Part shown: piece by piece, positions 8,065 to 16,582 of the stretch
Numbering within the stretch: the stretch's first letter is position 1
Layout: the number at the start of each line of letters is the position of its first letter
Assembly: GCA_017461725.1 (NCBI GenBank)
Contig: JAFTXG010000015.1
Coordinates: forward strand, 62,001 to 126,000
DNA: 64,000 nucleotides
Source of the DNA: Lachnospiraceae bacterium
GTDB taxonomy: Bacteria; Bacillota; Clostridia; Lachnospirales; Lachnospiraceae
Reading direction: 5' to 3'
Translations under genes and position numbers: made by a program
Notes under the pieces: generated by a model
What the model was told of the DNA's origin: nothing
Database searches by the model: none
The model's input: the letters and a program-made list of their open reading frames with translations, nothing else

Positions 8065-9576
8065 ATGTATGAAATCATGAGTTCCGACGAGGCGATCCGC
8101 CTGATCCGCGACGGCGACTGTATCTGTGTCAATTCCTTCGTCGGCATTGAAAATCCCATAGAACTGCATGAGGCACTTTACCGCCGCTATCAGCGGATGC
8201 AGTCCCCCAGCCATCTGACCGTCATCTCCAGCGCCGGCTTCGGTGTATGGGATGAAAACCGCAGCGCGGAGGGGTATATCCGCGAGGGCGCCGTGGACAA
8301 GCTGATCTGCGGACATTTCGGTGCCATGCTCAGCACCAAAAAGCTGGTGCTGGAGGACCGCTTCGAGGCCTACAATCTGCCTCTGGGCTGCATCTCCCAT
8401 GCGATCCGCGCCCAGGCCGGCGGACTTCCCGGTGCGCTATCCAAGGTTGGTCTGGATATCTTCGTGGACCCCAGAAAGGACGGTCCCGGCATCAACCGGA
8501 TCTCCATCGACGATTCCCTGGTCAAGTATGTGGAGGTGGACGGCGAAGAGTTCCTCTACTACAAGCTGCCCAAGATCACCATCGCGCTGATCAAGGGTAC
8601 CGCCGCCGACCGCAAGGGCAATATTTCCTTCGACGATATGTTCATGTCCGGCGACGCGCTGTCCATCTGTCAGGCGGTTAAGGCTAACCACGGAAAGGTT
8701 ATCGTGCAGGTGGACCGTCTGGTCGACACTCCTGCCCGCCCCCGAAACGCCATTATCCCCGGCTGTCTGGTGGATGCCATCGTGGTGACAGAGCCGGAGG
8801 CGCGCAACGAGGCTTACACCGCGCTGACCGGCAGCTTTGAGATCCCCTACGATGAGTGGTACAGCTGGAGCGAAAAGATCGACACCGCCTCCACCATGCC
8901 GGCCAAAAACAGCGTTGCCGGCAATATCATCGGCAGACGTGCCGCCAAGGAGCTGCGGGTGGATGACATCGTCAATATCGGTATCGGTATTCCTGAGATG
9001 GTTTCCCGCCACGCCCGCAAAAACGGCATGCTGGACAATGTGACCCTCACCGTCGAGTCCGGCGGTATCGGAGGCTTTCCGGTTTCCGGCGAGGCATTTG
9101 GTGCCATGATCGGCGCCGCATCGGTTTACGATATGGCCAACCAGTTTGACCTCTACAACAATGGCGGTCTGGATATCTGCTTCATGGGCGCGCTGGAGGT
9201 GGACGCAGAGGGCAATGTCAATGCCCACCGCGGCCAGGGTGCATTTGCCGGTATCGGCGGCTTTGCCAATATCACGGCTAAGACTCCTACTGTGGTCTTC
9301 TGCATGACCTTCAACACCAAGGGACTGGATGTCACCCAGTCAAAGGGCGTGGTGACCATCAACCAGGAGGGCTCCATCCCCAAGTTCGTCAAGAAAGTCA
9401 GCAGCGTCAGCTTCTCCGCAAAGCGGGCCATCGCCAACGGTCAGAAGGTCCTGTTTGTGACCGAGCGCTGTGTATTCAGATTGACACCGAAGGGCCTGAA
9501 GCTCATCGAGGCTTACCCAGGCGTGGACGTAAAGAAAGATATTCTGAATCAGCTGCCATTTGAAGTAGAGATTTGA
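8065..9576 (+). CDS. Fused acyl-CoA:carboxylate CoA-transferase (family I)
   Basis: A 503-residue protein in which the alpha and beta halves of a family I CoA-transferase are joined, as in propionate/acetate CoA-transferases. The beta half carries the catalytic glutamate, Glu331 in TVESGGIGGFP, which forms the glutamyl-CoA thioester, and the oxyanion-hole glycines around GQGAFAGIGGFANI. It would move CoA from acetyl-CoA or a similar donor to a carboxylate, in the cytoplasm. AAGGAG is 10 bp before the ATG. It is probably co-expressed with the MFS carrier downstream, which could bring in or expel the acid. The exact acid is unknown. Confidence 0.85.
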   Translation: MYEIMSSDEAIRLIRDGDCICVNSFVGIENPIELHEALYRRYQRMQSPSHLTVISSAGFGVWDENRSAEGYIREGAVDKLICGHFGAMLSTKKLVLEDRFEAYNLPLGCISHAIRAQAGGLPGALSKVGLDIFVDPRKDGPGINRISIDDSLVKYVEVDGEEFLYYKLPKITIALIKGTAADRKGNISFDDMFMSGDALSICQAVKANHGKVIVQVDRLVDTPARPRNAIIPGCLVDAIVVTEPEARNEAYTALTGSFEIPYDEWYSWSEKIDTASTMPAKNSVAGNIIGRRAAKELRVDDIVNIGIGIPEMVSRHARKNGMLDNVTLTVESGGIGGFPVSGEAFGAMIGAASVYDMANQFDLYNNGGLDICFMGALEVDAEGNVNAHRGQGAFAGIGGFANITAKTPTVVFCMTFNTKGLDVTQSKGVVTINQEGSIPKFVKKVSSVSFSAKRAIANGQKVLFVTERCVFRLTPKGLKLIEAYPGVDVKKDILNQLPFEVEI

Positions 9577-9693
9577 TGATGTACAGAAAACATTTATCCG
9601 TTTCCGCCGGATTTCACCCGGATTATTTCCTTGCAAATACCGGTGCCGGTTTCATGTGGCATTGAAAATAAGATGAATCAGAAAGGATTCGCC

Positions 9694-10995
9694 ATGAAAA
9701 AGACAAAAGACAACGTTTCCAAAATCTCATCCCGCAACCTGATTCTGATCTGGGTGCTGGGTATGGCAGGCCAGCTCTGCTGGAACGTGGAAAACCAGTG
9801 GTTCAACACCTTTATCTACGCCAAGATCGGTCCCTATCCCTGGATCATCAGCGGCATGACCGCCTGCTCCGCTGCCGCCACCGCCTTCAGTACCTTCCTG
9901 TTCGGAACGGCCAGTGACCGCATGGGCCGTCGCCGCCCCTTCATCTTCTGGGGTTACCTGCTGTGGGGTCTGTTCACCGTGGGCTTCGGCGCATCCGAGT
10001 TTCTGCCCACCAACTCCATCATGGCCGCCGCTGTGGCAGTCATCGCCATGGACGCGATGATGAGCTTCTTCGGAAGCATGGGAAATGACGCGGGCTTCAA
10101 CAGCTGGACCACCGACATCACCAACGACAGAAACCGCGGCCAGCTGGGCGCCATCACCGCCGCACAGCCGGTTCTGGCCACCATCATCGGCACCGTGGGA
10201 AGCGGTCTGCTGATCGAGACCTTCGGCTACTTCACTTTCTTTATCTCCATGGGCATCTTCGTGGCGATCATCGGTCTGATCGGTGTCTGCTTCATGAAGG
10301 AGGGCGAAAATCTTGTGCCTGCCAAGGATGAGAAGGGTTTCTGGCATCAGTTCCTCTCCGTGTTCAATTTTAAGACCTTCGCGGAGAACAGGGAGCTGTT
10401 CTGGGTGTTCATGATCATGACCGTGTACTTCATCTGTTTCAACTTCTACTTCGCCCACATCGGCAATTACTTTATCTACACCCTGGGCTATGACGAGGGC
10501 ATGGCAGGTATCCTCCAGGGCGTCGGCCTGGGTCTGGCCGTGCTGTCCACCATCCCCGCCATCAAACTGATCAACACCGGAAAGCATGCGCTGGCCATCA
10601 CCATCGGCACCGTATCCAGCATCATCGGTCTGCTGATCGTGGCTGTGGGCGGATCCAATGTGATTCTCCTGATTCCCGGCATCATCCTGGCCGGTATGGG
10701 CTATGTGCTGATCCTCCAGACCACCACTGCATGGGCGAAGAACCTGTACCCCGAAAATAACCGCGGACAGTTCGAGGGCGTGCGCATCGTCTTCTTCGTG
10801 CTGATCCCCATGGTAGTCGGACCTTCCGTTGCCACCGCAGTCATCAGCCGTTTCGGTATCCCTGTGGTCATCGACGGCGAGGCCGGTATGGCACCCTCCG
10901 CGATCCTGTTCGTGCTGGCGGCGGTGATCTCCGTGCTGACCCTGATCCCCACATGGATGGCGGTGAAGGCGAAGAAAGCTAAGGCTGCTGAATAA
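9694..10995 (+). CDS. MFS transporter (GPH/sugar-porter-like)
   Basis: A 433-residue permease with about 12 predicted membrane segments and the MFS loop motif SDRMGRRRPF between segments 2 and 3. The N-terminal WNVENQWFN and the two-bundle layout resemble glycoside-pentoside-hexuronide-type or SLC45-like symporters. The start at 9694 is chosen because AAAGGA lies 6 bp upstream; upstream ATGs at 9631 and 9673 lack sites. It is the last gene of the plus-strand block and is followed by a terminator. The substrate is unknown; linkage to the CoA-transferase makes an organic acid or glycoside plausible. Confidence 0.82.
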   Translation: MKKTKDNVSKISSRNLILIWVLGMAGQLCWNVENQWFNTFIYAKIGPYPWIISGMTACSAAATAFSTFLFGTASDRMGRRRPFIFWGYLLWGLFTVGFGASEFLPTNSIMAAAVAVIAMDAMMSFFGSMGNDAGFNSWTTDITNDRNRGQLGAITAAQPVLATIIGTVGSGLLIETFGYFTFFISMGIFVAIIGLIGVCFMKEGENLVPAKDEKGFWHQFLSVFNFKTFAENRELFWVFMIMTVYFICFNFYFAHIGNYFIYTLGYDEGMAGILQGVGLGLAVLSTIPAIKLINTGKHALAITIGTVSSIIGLLIVAVGGSNVILLIPGIILAGMGYVLILQTTTAWAKNLYPENNRGQFEGVRIVFFVLIPMVVGPSVATAVISRFGIPVVIDGEAGMAPSAILFVLAAVISVLTLIPTWMAVKAKKAKAAE

Positions 10996-11008
10996 GCAAT
11001 CCCAAAAG

Positions 11009-11042
11009 GGCTGCCACGTCAAAGTGGCAGCCTTTCATTTTT
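11009..11042 (+). terminator. Rho-independent terminator after the MFS gene
   Basis: GGCTGCCAC (11009-11017) pairs perfectly with GTGGCAGCC (11024-11032) around a 6-nt loop, followed by TTTCATTTTTT. Confidence 0.85.
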
Positions 11043-11183
11043 TAAGAGTATTAGTGAGCGCAAAATAGCACGATTTCTGTTGAAAAGGAAGAGACCATCA
11101 GAATAAACGAAAGAGAAACCCTCTCCGGCCGCCGGCACTTAGTGAATCCGATAATGTGAATACTTAATGAAGCGGAGTGGGAA

Positions 11184-11957
11184 CTACTTATCCTGCTGAT
11201 AGATCGGATCCGCCGGATGACCTCCCGCCATCTTCTGCATACTCCGCTGAACCGCATCCCTGGAATTCTTCCAGTCTGCGTCCTTATTCTTGTAATCAAA
11301 CTTGGCACAGAACCACTCCACGTCCTCCTGCACCCGCTTCATATTTTCCTCCACCAGCGGCAGGAGCACATCGTAAAGTTCTTTTTTCTCCTTGGCGGAG
11401 AGCACCTCCTCTGCGGTCTCCACGATATCACTGAAATGAGGGATACAAAGGCCCTTGCTCTCCTTCACCAACTCCACGAACTCCGGATCTTTTCGGTACA
11501 GTTCGAAGAATGTGTCCACATAGCGCGCGTAGGTGTTTTTATAATAATTGCAGATGTAACACTGATCCTCCTGGGCCTGGACCCACTGACCGATGGTGGT
11601 CTTCGGAGCAGCAACCCCCGGCTGGATCTTCTTAAATTTGCCGAAGGCTGAGGATTTTCCGGGGGCGAAATGCTTGATCACCTCCGCCAGCTCTCTGTTT
11701 TTCTTTTTCATGTGGGTGGACAGGATCAGCGCAGCGCCCAACCGGTTTCCGTAATCGTAAAGCTTCTGGAAATGGGTGCGGCAAAAACCCGCCTCATCGG
11801 TCTGGGCACGGATATCGTCCTCCATATAGGACGCTCCCGGCCCCAGCACGAAATGGATCGCGTGCTGCTCCAGATTGCGCTCAATGAAACAAAACGGACA
11901 CTCATCGCCCGACTTAAAGGCATCCATCAGCGGAATCGTATACATCTGTTCTCTCAT
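11184..11957 (-). CDS. DUF6062-type cysteine-rich protein
   Basis: A 257-residue soluble protein that I recognise as the DUF6062 group common in Lachnospiraceae; its function is unknown. It has paired cysteines near the N-terminus (CPFC), a second Cys-His motif (FCRTH) and another pair CYIC about residue 150, which may bind a metal. The MYTIPLMDAF opening and ASYMEDDIR motif are characteristic. GAGG is 8 bp upstream of the ATG. It follows the histidine phosphatase by 48 bp and is probably in its operon. Confidence 0.7.
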   Translation of the reverse strand: MREQMYTIPLMDAFKSGDECPFCFIERNLEQHAIHFVLGPGASYMEDDIRAQTDEAGFCRTHFQKLYDYGNRLGAALILSTHMKKKNRELAEVIKHFAPGKSSAFGKFKKIQPGVAAPKTTIGQWVQAQEDQCYICNYYKNTYARYVDTFFELYRKDPEFVELVKESKGLCIPHFSDIVETAEEVLSAKEKKELYDVLLPLVEENMKRVQEDVEWFCAKFDYKNKDADWKNSRDAVQRSMQKMAGGHPADPIYQQDK

Positions 11958-12005
11958 ATCGTTTACCTCGTCTGCATCCGCATAAATTTATATATCGATG
12001 ATATC

Positions 12006-12626
12006 TCAGTAATACACCTTTCCCTCTTCCACGGTCTCCACTCCATCAGGGCTGACCTTCAGAATAGCCACCGCACAGTTCTTAAACAGTCCGGTTCCCC
12101 AATAGCCCGATATCGGTGTCTTTCGGATATAGGACAGCAGTCCCCTTATGGATGCGCCGTGGGCAGTGACCAGGATGGTCTTCCCCGCATTTTCCGGATC
12201 GTGGGTCAGCTCCTCCCAGAACGCTCCGGTCCGGGCGATTACCTCCTCAAAACTCTCGCCCTTCGGGGCCGTCTTATATCGCTCGGGAGCGCTGAAAAAG
12301 TACATAAAGTCAGGATCGGGAATATTATAGTTTTCTTGACCAAAGCATAGTCCCTCATACTCTCCGAGGGAAATCTCCTGAATACGTGCGTCCTCAGTGA
12401 ACGGAATATCCCGGTCTCCCATGATGATCCGGGCAGTCTCCCTGGCCCGACACAGCGGTGAGGAAAATACACGGTCAAAGTGAATATCCTTCAAGCCCTC
12501 GGCGGTCAGCCGCGCCAGCTCTCTGCCGTACTCATTCAGTTCGATATCCACCTCGCCCTGCAGCAAATGCGCCTTGTTATATCTCGTCTCACCGTGGCGA
12601 ACCACATACACTGTCATATCGAACAT
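12006..12626 (-). CDS. Histidine phosphatase family protein
   Basis: A 206-residue phosphoglycerate-mutase-like phosphatase. The catalytic RHGET motif is at the N-terminus (VYVVRHGET), with the second arginine in SSPLCRARETA and the second histidine in TAHGASIRGL. It would remove phosphate from a small metabolite through a phosphohistidine intermediate; the substrate is unknown. The start at 12626 is chosen since GGAGG lies 7 bp upstream, while a longer frame to 12647 would begin upstream of that site. A near-consensus promoter lies about 35 bp upstream. Confidence 0.85.
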   Translation of the reverse strand: MFDMTVYVVRHGETRYNKAHLLQGEVDIELNEYGRELARLTAEGLKDIHFDRVFSSPLCRARETARIIMGDRDIPFTEDARIQEISLGEYEGLCFGQENYNIPDPDFMYFFSAPERYKTAPKGESFEEVIARTGAFWEELTHDPENAGKTILVTAHGASIRGLLSYIRKTPISGYWGTGLFKNCAVAILKVSPDGVETVEEGKVYY

Positions 12627-12658
12627 TACCGCACCTCCGTCAAGCAAATTCTCCTACC

Positions 12659-12687
12659 ATTATGCCTTTGCAAAGCTTTTCTGTCAA
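12659..12687 (-). promoter_or_regulatory. Sigma-A promoter for the histidine phosphatase gene
   Basis: On the minus strand TTGACA (12682-12687), 17 bp, CATAAT (12659-12664): a perfect -35, ideal spacing and a 5/6 -10, 33 bp before the start codon. Confidence 0.85.
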
Positions 12688-12762
12688 GTGTTTCCATCGC
12701 CAATCACCGTCCTTCTTGGGCTGCGATTCTCCTTTTATCCGGCGCATCGTCGCCTCTTTTCC

Positions 12763-13437
12763 TCACACCGGAAACAACCGAGCGGCCGCCTCCCCGAAGG
12801 TGACGATCTCCACGCCCTCCAGGGACTTGATATACCGAATCAGGTCCTCTATGTATCCCCAGTGGTCATTCAACTCAAACTCATAGGAATGCCCGGCGAT
12901 GATAAACACCGATCTGTCCAGGTCATTTTCCGCAAACACCCTCAGCTGATCGCGCAGATCCTCGTCCTGATAGAGGGCATTCACCCCAAAATGGTAGGGA
13001 TCTGCCGGAACCGTGAAGTCGTACTTCGCTTTCATCTCGGAGAGCCGCAGATATCGGATGGATGTATGCTCTCTGATCAGTCTGATCTCCCGTTCACCGC
13101 AGGCATCGAAGGGTACACCGAAGGAGCATATCTCCCGGCCATAGATACGGCTCAGGTTCGCCGCGTCCTCCCCCACCTCGCGGATCAATGCCTCGTCCGG
13201 CAGGGCTGTCAGCCAGGGATGGGTCAGCGTGTGGCTGGCCACCTCATGGTTATGATATATCTCCGGCTTATCCGCCAGTCTGGGACGGCGGATGGGATGT
13301 CCGTCGCAGTACCAGACAAAGTCATCCAGTCCGGAATTCAGATTAAAGGTAGCCGGAACCTGATAGCGGTCCAGCAGCTCCACAAATCGCTCATCGTAGA
13401 CTGTTCCGTCATCAAAACTCAATACCAGAAATTTCAT
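12763..13437 (-). CDS. Polysaccharide deacetylase-like (CE4/NodB fold) protein
   Basis: A 224-residue NodB-fold protein without a signal peptide. Motif 1 is SFDDG (usually TFDDG, holding the base and metal Asp) and motif 2 is HEVASHTLTHP, whose two histidines bind the metal. The later motif with the catalytic His is probably IIAGHSYEF. It could be a cytoplasmic N- or O-deacetylase acting on a sugar; no substrate can be named. The catalytic core looks intact though short. GGAG is about 11 bp upstream of the start, a rather long spacing. Confidence 0.8.
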   Translation of the reverse strand: MKFLVLSFDDGTVYDERFVELLDRYQVPATFNLNSGLDDFVWYCDGHPIRRPRLADKPEIYHNHEVASHTLTHPWLTALPDEALIREVGEDAANLSRIYGREICSFGVPFDACGEREIRLIREHTSIRYLRLSEMKAKYDFTVPADPYHFGVNALYQDEDLRDQLRVFAENDLDRSVFIIAGHSYEFELNDHWGYIEDLIRYIKSLEGVEIVTFGEAAARLFPV

Positions 13438-13557
13438 ACCGGTTCATTTCTCCATGTCTATCATTAGATCTCGCTCAACAGTAACACTTCTCATCCGTTG
13501 ATCTTTTTGCAATTACATCACACCTCATCCCGCAGTGCAACACTTATATTCAGCAAG

Positions 13558-14679
13558 TCACTCCGCACGAATCGCCCACCTCATTTTCGTGGATTTTGCC
13601 CGGCTGTTCCGCACGCACTCCTCCGCGGAGGGGCGGATCACATCTGCCGCGACCTCGCTGTAGAGGCCCGCTCTCTGAAACTCCTTAAAGGAACGCTTCA
13701 CCAATCTGTCCTCACCGGAGTGGAAGGTCAGGATCGCCACTCTGCCGCCTGGTGCCAGCACATCGGGCAGCTTCTCCAGAAATGTGTACAATACCTCAAA
13801 CTCGTTATTCACATCGATCCGCAGTGCCTGGAAGGTCCGTTGGCAGGACTTTTTCACTGCCTCCTTATACTCCTTCTCCGGCAGGAATTTCAGTGCCTCC
13901 TCGATGACCTCCCTCAGCTGAGTGGTGGTCTCGATGGGACGTTTTTTTCTTCTCCAATTCATGACCACTTTCGTGATTTCTTCCGCGTAGGGCTCGTCCG
14001 AATTTTCCACCAGCATGCCGATCAGTTCCTCCGCATCGACCTCCTTAAGCCGCTGTGCCGCGCTCTTTCCCCTCTCCGGGTTCATGCGCAGATCCAGAGG
14101 GCCCTCCACCTTATAAGAAAAACCGCGGTCCGGATTGTCGATCTGCATGGAGGACACGCCCAGATCCGCCAGAATAAAATCGAACTTTTTCCCGGTGTCC
14201 CTGGAAACCAGATCGATATCCGCAAAATTCTGCAGTCTCACGGTCAGAATTTCCTCGCCGAATCCCTGAGCTGCCAGACGCTCCCTCGTCCTGGCCGACT
14301 CGATGGGGTCCACGTCCAGACCGTAGATATGGCCCTGTCCCTGCAGGCATTTGAGCATCTCCTTGGTATGACCGCCGTAGCCCAGGGTCGCATCCAGCCC
14401 GGTCTGCCCCGGCTTTATCTTAAGGAAATCAAGAATCTCCTTCACCATGATGGAGATGTGCATGCCGGCGGGCGTGCCGCCCTTTTTGATGACCTTCTCG
14501 ATGGTATCCGCATATTTCTCCGGATTATGTTCCTTGTACTTCTCTCTATAATTCTTCGGATGGGTGCCCGAGTAGCGCACGCGGCGCTTGTGGGGAACGG
14601 TCTGATCGCCATCCTTATTCTGATTGCTGTTCATCTGATTACTGTTCATCTGATTATTATCCCTCTGATTATTGTCCAT
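13558..14679 (-). CDS. rsmH: 16S rRNA (cytosine1402-N4)-methyltransferase RsmH, extended form
   Basis: A 373-residue SAM-dependent methyltransferase that modifies C1402 in the decoding centre of 16S rRNA. The SAM motif is DATLGYGGHT, followed by GLDVDP, and the C-terminus holds the AILTFHSGEDRLVKRSF motif of RsmH. It is about 60 residues longer than usual: the N-terminus carries an Asn/Gln-rich stretch with tandem NQMNS units and a basic patch before the catalytic core begins near residue 75. It stands alone here rather than in the cell-division cluster where rsmH normally sits, so it may be a second copy. A strong promoter lies upstream. Confidence 0.88.
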   Translation of the reverse strand: MDNNQRDNNQMNSNQMNSNQNKDGDQTVPHKRRVRYSGTHPKNYREKYKEHNPEKYADTIEKVIKKGGTPAGMHISIMVKEILDFLKIKPGQTGLDATLGYGGHTKEMLKCLQGQGHIYGLDVDPIESARTRERLAAQGFGEEILTVRLQNFADIDLVSRDTGKKFDFILADLGVSSMQIDNPDRGFSYKVEGPLDLRMNPERGKSAAQRLKEVDAEELIGMLVENSDEPYAEEITKVVMNWRRKKRPIETTTQLREVIEEALKFLPEKEYKEAVKKSCQRTFQALRIDVNNEFEVLYTFLEKLPDVLAPGGRVAILTFHSGEDRLVKRSFKEFQRAGLYSEVAADVIRPSAEECVRNSRAKSTKMRWAIRAE

Positions 14680-14753
14680 CTGTTTTTCCTTAACCTGTAC
14701 ATTCTTCCCGGTCAGTTCTCACCTGTTCATCAACGAAACCGACCCTGAAACCC

Positions 14754-14782
14754 ATTCTACCATACGCTTTATTCCATGGCAA
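14754..14782 (-). promoter_or_regulatory. Sigma-A promoter for rsmH
   Basis: Minus strand TTGCCA (14777-14782), 17 bp, TAGAAT (14754-14759); both boxes 5/6. It lies about 75 bp upstream of the rsmH start and back-to-back with the promoter at 14817. Confidence 0.72.
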
Positions 14783-14816
14783 TTATTAAAATTAAATTAC
14801 ATCTGGGCTCCGGCCA

Positions 14817-14845
14817 TTGAAACCGATGTGTAAATCCTGTATAAT
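14817..14845 (+). promoter_or_regulatory. Sigma-A promoter for the beta-CASP nuclease gene
   Basis: TTGAAA (14817-14822), 17 bp, TATAAT (14840-14845): a consensus -10 and a 5/6 -35, leaving a leader of about 65 nt before the ATG at 14916. Confidence 0.8.
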
Positions 14846-14915
14846 ATATAATATAAGGAGAGATAATATACTCTCGCTGTACCCTTGGCTGTTCTCACCA
14901 AAGGAGGTGCGTTAT

Positions 14916-16523
14916 ATGAAGATCCAATTTATCCGAGCTACCCACGAAGTGACAGGAAGCTGCACTCTGCTGGAGGTCCAGAATCACTATTATCTGGTGG
15001 ACTGCGGCATGGAGCAGGGGAGAGACGTTTTCCAGAATATTGCTCTGCCTGTTCCGGCGAGCGACATCGATGCCGTCTTTCTGACCCACGCACACATCGA
15101 CCACTCCGGCATGCTGCCCAAGCTCTACAAGGACGGTTTCCGCGGTGTGATCTACGCCACTGAAGGGACCACTGACCTGTGCAATATTATGCTGCGGGAC
15201 TCCGCTTACATTCAGGAGTCCGAGGCAGAGTGGCAGGCCAGAAAGGCAGAGCGCTCCGGCGCTAAGCCTCCCGAGCCCACCTACACGATTCAGGATGCCA
15301 TCGGCGCCATCGGTCTTTTCCGGCGCTGCTGCTACGGTGATATGATTCGCCCTGCGGAAGGGATCGATCTTCGGTTCACCGATGTGGGGCATCTGCTGGG
15401 CTCCGCCTGCATCGAGCTGTGGCTCACCGAGGGCGATGTGACCAAAAAGATTGTGTTCAGCGGTGATGTGGGCAATATCAATCAGCCGATCATCCGGGAT
15501 CCTCAGCCGGTGGAGGAGACCGACTATCTGGTGATCGAGTCCACCTACGGAGACCGCCTCCACGAAAAACGGGAGGGCGATGTGATCGCCGAGCTGGCAG
15601 GCTATATCCAGCGGGCGCTGGATCGCGGTGGCAATGTGATCATTCCCGCCTTCGCGGTGGGCCGCACCCAGGAAATGCTCTACGCGATCCGCGAGGTCAA
15701 ACAGCGCGGACTGGTGAAGGGCCATGGCCACTTCCCCGTCTATGTGGACAGTCCGCTGGCCATCGAGGCCACCGGTATCTTTACCCAGTGCGATCCCGCC
15801 TGCTTCGACGACGAGACGAGGGAGCTCTTAAATCAGGGCATCAACCCCATCTGGTTCCCCGGCATCCGGCTCTCCCAGACAGCCGATGACTCGAAAGCCA
15901 TCAATTTTGACCAGGAACCCAAAGTCATCCTCTCCGCCAGCGGCATGTGCGAGGCTGGCCGTATCCGCCATCACTTAAAGCACAATCTCTGGCGCCCCGA
16001 GAGCATCATCCTCTTCGTCGGCTATCAGGCCGAGGGATCTCTGGGTCGTCGTCTGTTACAGGGAGCCAAGAGTGTAAAGCTGTTCGGCGAGGAGATCGCT
16101 GTCAACGCGGAGCTCTGCTCACTCCACGGCACCAGCGGCCACGCGGACCAGCAGGGCCTCATCAACTGGCTGGAGGGCTTTAAAGCAAAGCCGTCTCTGG
16201 TATTCGTCAACCACGGTGACCACGACTCCTGCGAGGCATTTCGCGCACTGCTGACGGAAAAAGGCTACACCGCCGAGGCACCCTACAGCGGCACCGAATA
16301 CGACCTGGTCACCGGAAAGATGACCATCTACACCGACGCCATGCCCATCGAGCAGACCAGGCTGGTCAAGACCGACTCCCGCGCAAGGACAGTTTACAAC
16401 GAACTGCTGGCCGCCGCCGAGGATCTGCTGGCACTGGTCAAGACCCGCCGCGGCAAGACCAACAAAGACAATGCAAAGCTGACGGGACAGATCCGCAGCC
16501 TGATCGACAAGTGGAGGGAGTGA
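14916..16523 (+). CDS. Metallo-beta-lactamase-fold RNA hydrolase with beta-CASP and RMMBL domains
   Basis: A 535-residue cytoplasmic nuclease of the CPSF73/YSH1-like type. The zinc motif HAHIDH (His58, His60, Asp62, His63) is intact; the beta-CASP insertion spans about residues 240-370, and the C-terminal RMMBL motif is GTSGHADQ. Such proteins cut or trim RNA. AAAGGAGG is directly upstream of ATG 14916; the upstream ATG at 14817 overlaps the promoter and is not the start. It is monocistronic and convergent with the thioredoxin-domain gene. It is distinct from RNase J, which is longer at the C-terminus; the specific RNA target is unknown. Confidence 0.87.
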   Translation: MKIQFIRATHEVTGSCTLLEVQNHYYLVDCGMEQGRDVFQNIALPVPASDIDAVFLTHAHIDHSGMLPKLYKDGFRGVIYATEGTTDLCNIMLRDSAYIQESEAEWQARKAERSGAKPPEPTYTIQDAIGAIGLFRRCCYGDMIRPAEGIDLRFTDVGHLLGSACIELWLTEGDVTKKIVFSGDVGNINQPIIRDPQPVEETDYLVIESTYGDRLHEKREGDVIAELAGYIQRALDRGGNVIIPAFAVGRTQEMLYAIREVKQRGLVKGHGHFPVYVDSPLAIEATGIFTQCDPACFDDETRELLNQGINPIWFPGIRLSQTADDSKAINFDQEPKVILSASGMCEAGRIRHHLKHNLWRPESIILFVGYQAEGSLGRRLLQGAKSVKLFGEEIAVNAELCSLHGTSGHADQQGLINWLEGFKAKPSLVFVNHGDHDSCEAFRALLTEKGYTAEAPYSGTEYDLVTGKMTIYTDAMPIEQTRLVKTDSRARTVYNELLAAAEDLLALVKTRRGKTNKDNAKLTGQIRSLIDKWRE

Positions 16524-16582
16524 AAAACAACTCCCTCTGAATTTGCAATAGCCCCTATCCAACTTGATTTTAAGGTTGCTTT

